The notes under the pieces were generated by a model. That model had not been told where the DNA came from. It ran no database searches and was given only the letters and a program-made list of their open reading frames with translations. Of a stretch of 64,000 bases of DNA, positions 59,240 to 64,000 are shown one piece after another. A program made the position numbers and the translations under genes. This DNA comes from Deltaproteobacteria bacterium (GTDB lineage: Bacteria; Myxococcota_A; UBA796; GCA-2862545), in NCBI GenBank assembly GCA_006226595.1, contig SBGP01000014.1:36386-100385 (forward strand), given 5' to 3'. Every line of letters begins with the position of its first letter. Position 1 is the first letter of the stretch.

Positions 59240-60244
59240 ATGGCCCTCGGACTTCGAGGTGCGGATGTCGCGTTGGATCTCGGTTCGTCCACCGTTCGGC
59301 TGGTGGGCTCCGAGGGCGTGCTGGTCGAGCAACCGAGCGTCGTCGCCCTCGCGCGCACGGCCCGCGGTGAAGAGGTCATCGCATGGGGCGGGAAGGCCCG
59401 CGACATGTGGGGCCGTGCCGCGCCGAACCTCCGGGTCGTGCGTCCCGTCGAAGCCGGAGCGGTCGCCGACTTCCAGGCCACCGAGCACCTGCTCCAGCTG
59501 GTGTTTCGCCAGGCCCTGGGCCGGTCGCTGCGCAAGCCACGCGTCGTCGTCGCCGTCCCCCCGCACTGCACGCCGGTCGAGCGTCGCGCGATGCTCGAGA
59601 GCGTGCGGGCTGCGGGTGCGCGCGAGGTGTCCCTCGCCTCCTCGCCGGTGCTCGCGGCCCTCGGTGCCGAGCTTCCCGCGACCGAGGCGCGGGGCAGCCT
59701 GCTGCTCCAGGTCGGTGGCGGGCGGACGACCTGCGCCGTGCTCTCCCTCGCGGGACTGGTCATCCACCACACGGAGGCGGTCGGTGGCGTGTCGATGGAT
59801 GCCGCCATCGCCCGGTGGATGCAGCGCGAGCACGGCCTGATCCTCGGTGCCCGCAGCGCGGAGGCGCTCAAGCTGCACCACGGCACCGCCGAGGGAGGCG
59901 CAGTGCGCATGTCGGTGCGCGGCCGCGACGTCACCAACGGAGGCCCCCGCGAGGTCGCCGTCTCCGGCGACGATCTCGCCGAAGCGCTCGCGCCTCTGGT
60001 TGGTCACATTCGAGCTACCGTGCTGCGCACCCTGGCTGCGACGCCACCCGAGCTCTCCGGCGACATCATCGAGGTCGGCGCCATCCTCACCGGCGGAGCG
60101 GCCCAGCTGAGGGGACTCGACCGCGTGCTGCGCGACGCCACGGACCTCCCCTTCCTGCTCGTCGACCATCCGGCGAATGCGGTGGCTCGCGGCGCACGCA
60201 CCGCGCTGCGTGATCCGGAGCTGCTCGAGCGGATCACCGCATGA
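59240..60244 (+). CDS. Divergent MreB/rod-shape actin-like protein
   Basis: 334 residues with the actin-ATPase fold of MreB: phosphate-1 ALDLGSSTVRLV, phosphate-2 LLLQVGGGRTTCAVL and adenosine motif GAILTGGAAQLRGLD are recognisable, as are EQPSVVALA and VVAVPPHCTPVERRAML. The second motif departs from the MreB consensus DIGGGTTE (Asp replaced by Gln), so nucleotide hydrolysis may be altered. It is probably a paralogue rather than the main MreB, as mreC/mreD are absent. It overlaps rarA in ATGA. The ribosome-binding site is weak. Confidence 0.85.
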   Translation: MALGLRGADVALDLGSSTVRLVGSEGVLVEQPSVVALARTARGEEVIAWGGKARDMWGRAAPNLRVVRPVEAGAVADFQATEHLLQLVFRQALGRSLRKPRVVVAVPPHCTPVERRAMLESVRAAGAREVSLASSPVLAALGAELPATEARGSLLLQVGGGRTTCAVLSLAGLVIHHTEAVGGVSMDAAIARWMQREHGLILGARSAEALKLHHGTAEGGAVRMSVRGRDVTNGGPREVAVSGDDLAEALAPLVGHIRATVLRTLAATPPELSGDIIEVGAILTGGAAQLRGLDRVLRDATDLPFLLVDHPANAVARGARTALRDPELLERITA

Positions 60245-61497
60245 AGCAACCGCTCCCGGACCGTGTCCGCCCGCAGTCCATCGACGATCTCATCGGCCAT
60301 GAGCGGTGGTTCGGCGTGGACGGCGTACTGACCCGCACGGTTCGCGCCGGAAACCTGCGGAGCCTCGTTCTCTGGGGGCCGCCAGGATGCGGCAAGACCA
60401 CGGTCGCGCACGCCATCGCGCGTGAGATGGGTGCCTCGTTCATCGCCATCTCCGCGGTGTTCGACGGCGTGAAGCGCCTGCGTGAGGTGCTCGCGGAGGC
60501 CGAGGGCGGCCTGCTGCCAACGCTGCTGTTCGTCGACGAGATCCACCGCTGGAACAAGGCGCAGCAGGATGCCTTGCTGCCGCACGTGGAGCGCGGTGCG
60601 GTCACGCTCATCGGCGCGACGACCGAGAACCCGTCCTTCGAGCTGAACGCCGCGCTTCGCTCCCGTCTGCAAGTCGTCCGCCTGGAGCCGCTGCGCGCGG
60701 AAGACGTGCGGCGCGTGCTCGAGCGGGCCCTGTCGCACCCCGACGGGCTCCAGGATGCGAAGGTCGACGACGACGTGCTCGACGCCCTGGCAAAGGGTGC
60801 CGCCGGCGACGCGCGCCGCGCACTCGACGAGCTCGAGCGAGCCTGCCTCGCCGCCGGCGACGAACGCGTCACCGTCGAGCTCGTCACCGAGGTCCTGCAG
60901 CGGCGGGACATCCGCCACGACCGCGACGGTGAAGACCACTACAACGTGCTCTCGGCCTTCATCAAGAGCATGCGCGGCTCGGACCCGGACGCGGCGGTGT
61001 ACTACCTGGCGCGACTGCTCGAGGGCGGCGAGGACCCGGTCGCCATCGGCCGCCGCCTCGTGATCTTCGCTGCCGAGGATGTCGGCAATGCCGACCCCCG
61101 CGCCCTGCAGGTGGCGGTCGCTGCGGTGGATGCCGTGCGTCTCATCGGTCTGCCCGAAGGCCGCATTCCGCTGGCGCAGGCGGTGCTGTGGTGTGCCACG
61201 GCGCCGAAGAGCAACGCCGCGTATGCCGCGATCAACGCCGCGATCGCCGAGGTCCGACGGAGCGGTGCGCTTCCCGTTCCCCTGCACCTGCGCCAGGCAT
61301 CCACGGCAGAGGACCGCCGCCAGGGCAACGGCAAGGGCTACGTCTATCCGCACGACGAGCCGTTCGGCATCGCGCGGCAGCAGTACCTCCCCGAGGAGGT
61401 CCAGCATGCCCGCTTCTACGAGCCGAAGCCTTTCGCCGAGGAGAAGCTCATCGGCGAGCGCCTCGCCTGGTGGCGCCGGAAGCTCGAGGAACGCTAG
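60241..61497 (+). CDS. rarA: Replication-associated recombination protein A (MgsA/RarA/WRNIP1)
   Basis: 418-residue AAA+ ATPase acting at stalled forks. RVRPQSIDDLIGHE, Walker A WGPPGCGKTT (45-54), Walker B LLFVDEIHRWNKAQQDALLP, sensor GATTENPSFELN and arginine-finger ALRSRLQVV are intact, with the C-terminal MgsA domain (FIKSMRGSDPDAAVYYLARLL, EDVGNADPRAL). Translationally coupled to the MreB-like gene; its stop overlaps the convergent VWA lipoprotein gene (CTAG). Confidence 0.95.
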   Translation: MKQPLPDRVRPQSIDDLIGHERWFGVDGVLTRTVRAGNLRSLVLWGPPGCGKTTVAHAIAREMGASFIAISAVFDGVKRLREVLAEAEGGLLPTLLFVDEIHRWNKAQQDALLPHVERGAVTLIGATTENPSFELNAALRSRLQVVRLEPLRAEDVRRVLERALSHPDGLQDAKVDDDVLDALAKGAAGDARRALDELERACLAAGDERVTVELVTEVLQRRDIRHDRDGEDHYNVLSAFIKSMRGSDPDAAVYYLARLLEGGEDPVAIGRRLVIFAAEDVGNADPRALQVAVAAVDAVRLIGLPEGRIPLAQAVLWCATAPKSNAAYAAINAAIAEVRRSGALPVPLHLRQASTAEDRRQGNGKGYVYPHDEPFGIARQQYLPEEVQHARFYEPKPFAEEKLIGERLAWWRRKLEER

Positions 61498-62582
61498 CGG
61501 GCGGTGGCCTCGTCGGTGTTCTGCACGCCGGAGAGCACCTGGTACTCGATGAACACCTCGGCCAGCGGCGGAGGCACGAAGCTCGTGAACGCCACGCTGT
61601 TCCGGGTGCGGTTGTACACCCAGCTCGGAGGTACCTCACCGCCGGTATCGGGCTCCTCGACCGGCAGCTCGATCACGGCACCCTCCTGTTCGACCCACAC
61701 CTCGATGGTGTCCTCGACCGGAATCTCGGAGAGGAAGAACTCGGTGCGCAGTCCGGCCGCCTGAATGCCGAGAAGCGAGAGCAGGCCACTCCAGTCCTCG
61801 TCGCAGATCGACCAGGTGATGCCACCAATGGCATCTGTGGCGATGAGGTACGAGAAGCCGGGCTCGGTGTTCTGGATGCTGCCGGTCTCGGTCGTCGTCT
61901 GGCATCCGCCGAGGGGGCCCACGATGGACGAGAAGGTCACCATGCCCGGCGTGCGCTTCAGGGCGGGCAGGTTCGAGATGAAGTCGGGCAGCGAGATGAC
62001 TTCGAGGTCCGACTGATCGTCCTCGTCGCTGATCACGATGACGGAGAGCGCAGCATTCTCACGGTAGAAGCCGTAGTTCTCGGTGAAGCGCCGGGTGACG
62101 AGCCCGGTCCACGCCGCATCGCGTCCGCGCTCGGTGGCGTCACCGGCCGTGCCGAGGTCCGCCATGGCGCTGAACACCAGCTCGGGAGAAGGCGTCTCGC
62201 GGTCGATCCACTTGAAGCCCGCCACGTCGCGAAGCTGGCCCTGGGCGTTGGACGAGCGCATGTCCGTCGACACCACCCCGATGTGGTAGTCGAGGTCGGA
62301 GTCCTCGAAGTAGGCCATGAACCGGGGGAAGTTGTCGGCGAGGCGCTGCTGCTCGGCGGCCATCGAACACGAGTCGTCGATGACCCACAGCACGTCGACC
62401 GCCGGCACGGTGACCTGCAGGCTGCGGTCGGTCTGCACCCGCGCCGAGAGATCCGGCGGGTTCGGCACGCCGTTGACCGAGGGATCCTGCACCAGGTCGA
62501 AGTCCTGGCACCCTGCGAGCAGGGCGATGCCGACGCAGAGAACGGTCGCATCCCGCAGGTTGTGGGGAGAAAATCGGCGCAC
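61494..62582 (-). CDS. VWA-domain lipoprotein
   Basis: 362 residues from a GTG at 62582 with GGAGG four bases upstream. Lipobox LLAGC (VLCVGIALLAGC), then a von Willebrand A domain with the MIDAS motif DDSCSM (VDVLWVIDDSCSMAAEQ), a variant of DxSxS, and a later ISDEDDQSD. The C-terminal 120 residues are beta-rich (TEFFLSEIPVEDTIEVWVEQ). Surface lipoproteins of this type are common in Myxococcota and usually unassigned; metal-dependent protein binding is likely. Confidence 0.82.
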   Translation of the reverse strand: MRRFSPHNLRDATVLCVGIALLAGCQDFDLVQDPSVNGVPNPPDLSARVQTDRSLQVTVPAVDVLWVIDDSCSMAAEQQRLADNFPRFMAYFEDSDLDYHIGVVSTDMRSSNAQGQLRDVAGFKWIDRETPSPELVFSAMADLGTAGDATERGRDAAWTGLVTRRFTENYGFYRENAALSVIVISDEDDQSDLEVISLPDFISNLPALKRTPGMVTFSSIVGPLGGCQTTTETGSIQNTEPGFSYLIATDAIGGITWSICDEDWSGLLSLLGIQAAGLRTEFFLSEIPVEDTIEVWVEQEGAVIELPVEEPDTGGEVPPSWVYNRTRNSVAFTSFVPPPLAEVFIEYQVLSGVQNTDEATAR

Positions 62583-62675
62583 CAGGCCTCCATCCGTCCT
62601 CGAACTGTAGCGGGCAGAGGGCCAACCCGCAAAACTCCTCGGCCCGTCCCGGCTAAGCTTGCCGCGGAGGCGAAG

Positions 62676-63800
62676 ATGCCCGGCAGCGAAACTCGGCCCC
62701 TTCCCGACCTCTCCGCGTGGAGGGAGGTTGGCGACCCACTCGCGGATGCTGCGGTCACGGCGCTGATGGAGGCCGACAACGCCGGCGCAGTGCACCGCTT
62801 GCTCGCGACGCTCGAGGAGAACGACGACAGCACGCCCCCGGCACTGCCCCCGGCGCTGCATCGGTTCATCGAGACCACCGACGAGCTGCCTGACTGGGCC
62901 GACGAGCAGCTGATTCTTGAGGGTCAGCGCCTGTTCTCGCGCCACGGACCTGCAATGAGTGCCGCGCTGCTCTGCGGCTCCTTACCCGAGTGCTACGCCG
63001 CAGCCGACGGGGCCCGCGTGCTGTCGTTCACGAAGCGGCTCCAACGAGGCGCTCAACGCCGCATCTACGAGACCGCGCAGTTTCTCGTCGACGTGATGAC
63101 GCCGGGGAGCTTCGCGCCCAAGGCTCGCGGACTACGCCTGATCCAGCGCGTGCGGCTGATTCACGCCAGCGTGCGCGTGCTCACCTCCCGGGACCCGAAC
63201 TGGGACGTGAGGTGGGGGGTTCCGGTCAACCAGGAGGACATGCTCGGTACGCAGCTCGCGTTCGGCATCGCCGTGCTCGATGCCCTCCCCCGGTTCGGCA
63301 TCGATGTCAATGACGACGAGATCGAGGGGTACCTGCACACGTGGCGTGTCGTCGGCTTCCTGCTCGGGGTGCACCCCGACCTTCTCCCCGTCGACCTCCC
63401 GCACGCACGGGCCCTGCGCCAGGCCATTCGCACTCGCCACATGCGACCGAGCAAGCACGGTACCCAGCTGGCGATGTCGTTGGTCGACACACTCAGCGTC
63501 CTCGTACCCGGCACCACCTTCGACCCGATCGTGCCAGCGCTCGTACATCACGTCGCCGGCAGCGAAGTGGCCGAGTTGCTCGAGGTCCCCAAGGGCCACG
63601 TTCCGGCGGTACTCCGCGGCACACGCGTCCTGATCGAAGCCGCCGACGAGCTCGGCGACGCGAGTCCGGCGATGGCAACGGTGGCGAGCATCTTCTCGCG
63701 CGCCCTGATCCAGGGCCTGCTGTGGGTGAATCGCGAGGGCAAGCGCGCCGAGTTTCGAATCCCCACGGAGATCACCCAGCTGTGGGGCGTTCACGTCTAG
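62676..63800 (+). CDS. MpaB/Lcp-family (DUF2236) putative oxygenase
   Basis: 374 residues. Motifs of the DUF2236/latex-clearing-protein family: FSRHGPAMSAALLCGSLPECYA, TKRLQRGAQRRIYETAQF, and RLIQRVRLIHASVR with the His that ligates heme b in Lcp. No signal peptide, unlike rubber oxygenases, so a cytoplasmic function is likely. GGAGG five bases before the ATG; TAAGCT (62654-62659) is a possible -10. The substrate is unknown. It ends directly before the repeat array. Confidence 0.85.
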   Translation: MPGSETRPLPDLSAWREVGDPLADAAVTALMEADNAGAVHRLLATLEENDDSTPPALPPALHRFIETTDELPDWADEQLILEGQRLFSRHGPAMSAALLCGSLPECYAAADGARVLSFTKRLQRGAQRRIYETAQFLVDVMTPGSFAPKARGLRLIQRVRLIHASVRVLTSRDPNWDVRWGVPVNQEDMLGTQLAFGIAVLDALPRFGIDVNDDEIEGYLHTWRVVGFLLGVHPDLLPVDLPHARALRQAIRTRHMRPSKHGTQLAMSLVDTLSVLVPGTTFDPIVPALVHHVAGSEVAELLEVPKGHVPAVLRGTRVLIEAADELGDASPAMATVASIFSRALIQGLLWVNREGKRAEFRIPTEITQLWGVHV

Positions 63801-63807
63801 CGGACCA

Positions 63808-64000
63808 GCACCCGAAACCGCAAACCCCGGGGAGCTCACGAACAGCTCGACCCGAGGCGCATGGGGACCGAGAACCGACCCCGAAAACCGGAGAACCCCG
63901 GGGAGCTCACGAAGAGCTCGACCCGGGGGTCACGAGGTCGGCGAGAACGCGACCCGAAAACCAGAGCACCCCGGGGAGCTCACGAGGAGCTCGACCCGGG
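63808..64000. repeat. Tandem array of hairpin-forming repeats
   Basis: Three copies of a 71-73-bp unit, cores starting at 63825, 63896 and 63969 and continuing past the window edge. Each has ACCCGAAA(A)CC..., then CCCCGGG-GAGCTC, a 5-nt loop (ACGAA or ACGAG), GAGCTC, a GA bulge and CCCGGGG. Copy 2 (63896-63928) pairs 13 bp perfectly apart from the bulge; copy 1 has two mismatches; copy 3 is cut. Variable 16-20-bp spacers end in CGAGAAC. No T-tract follows, and the period is not a multiple of three, so it is neither a terminator nor coding. Confidence 0.9.

Noticed and set aside
63808..64000. CRISPR array
   Set aside because: Units are 71-73 bp with about 50 bp conserved and long internal palindromes; the variable parts are only 16-20 bp and partly similar. 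No cas gene is nearby.

Overview
The window is GC-rich (roughly two thirds G+C by eye) bacterial chromosome, densely coded, with no rRNA, CRISPR array, insertion sequence or prophage that I can recognise. Many lipoproteins (parallel beta-helix, kelch, VWA, TPR), a TolQ/TolR/AgmX-PglI envelope cluster resembling the Myxococcus Agl/Glt machinery, and heavy use of GTG starts and 1- to 4-nt overlaps point to a member of the Myxococcota (former Deltaproteobacteria). This placement is an inference from gene families, not from a marker gene.

Layout. 1-9162: an acyl-CoA carboxyltransferase fragment, a beta-helix lipoprotein, a TPR lipoprotein, pgeF, a kelch lipoprotein, nadD, murI and a CtpA protease whose best start is an ATC codon. 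9152-14316 (minus): rimO, lolA, ftsK. 14602-28386 (minus): an envelope-spanning module with an outer-membrane barrel, a periplasmic coiled-coil protein, an FHA-like/TM/AgmX-PglI protein, two TolR/ExbD paralogues, one TolQ/ExbB, a small secreted protein and four further exported proteins, several of them TPR-rich. 28501-33957: dacB, an SppA carrying a barrel-like N-terminal extension, and an NtrC-type sigma54 activator. 34032-34107: tRNA-Phe followed by a Cys-rich lipoprotein.

34477-45064 (minus) is a housekeeping block: fdx, iscA-like, DUF2752, nusB, the riboflavin genes ribH-ribB(degenerate ribA)-ribE-ribD, nrdR, glyA, rpiB, fabF, acpP, plsX, rpmF and yceD. 45163-49591 holds a lipoprotein, the tRNA-Gln/tRNA-Glu operon with a clear promoter and terminator, a Ski2-like helicase and a sensor kinase; its PhoB-type regulator follows at 49588-50295. 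50427-55606 encodes a metalloprotease/beta-propeller/BamA-like barrel fusion and a Slt-type lytic transglycosylase. 55666-63800 holds a TadE-like pseudopilin, a second SppA, small membrane proteins, a divergent MreB paralogue overlapping rarA, a VWA lipoprotein and an MpaB/Lcp-family protein. The last 200 bases are a tandem array of 71-73-bp hairpin repeats that runs off the window.

Themes. Most genes serve the envelope: peptidoglycan (murI, dacB, slt, ftsK), lipoprotein and outer-membrane traffic (lolA, the BamA-like fusion, two SppA proteins, CtpA) and an ion-driven TolQR-like motor. The most unusual observations are the motor's two TolR-like subunits, one keeping the proton-carrying Asp and the other having Asn; the hairpin array; the protease-propeller-barrel fusion; the ATC start of ctpA; and a group of genes whose promoter -10 box sits 7-8 nt before the start codon with no Shine-Dalgarno, implying leaderless mRNAs.
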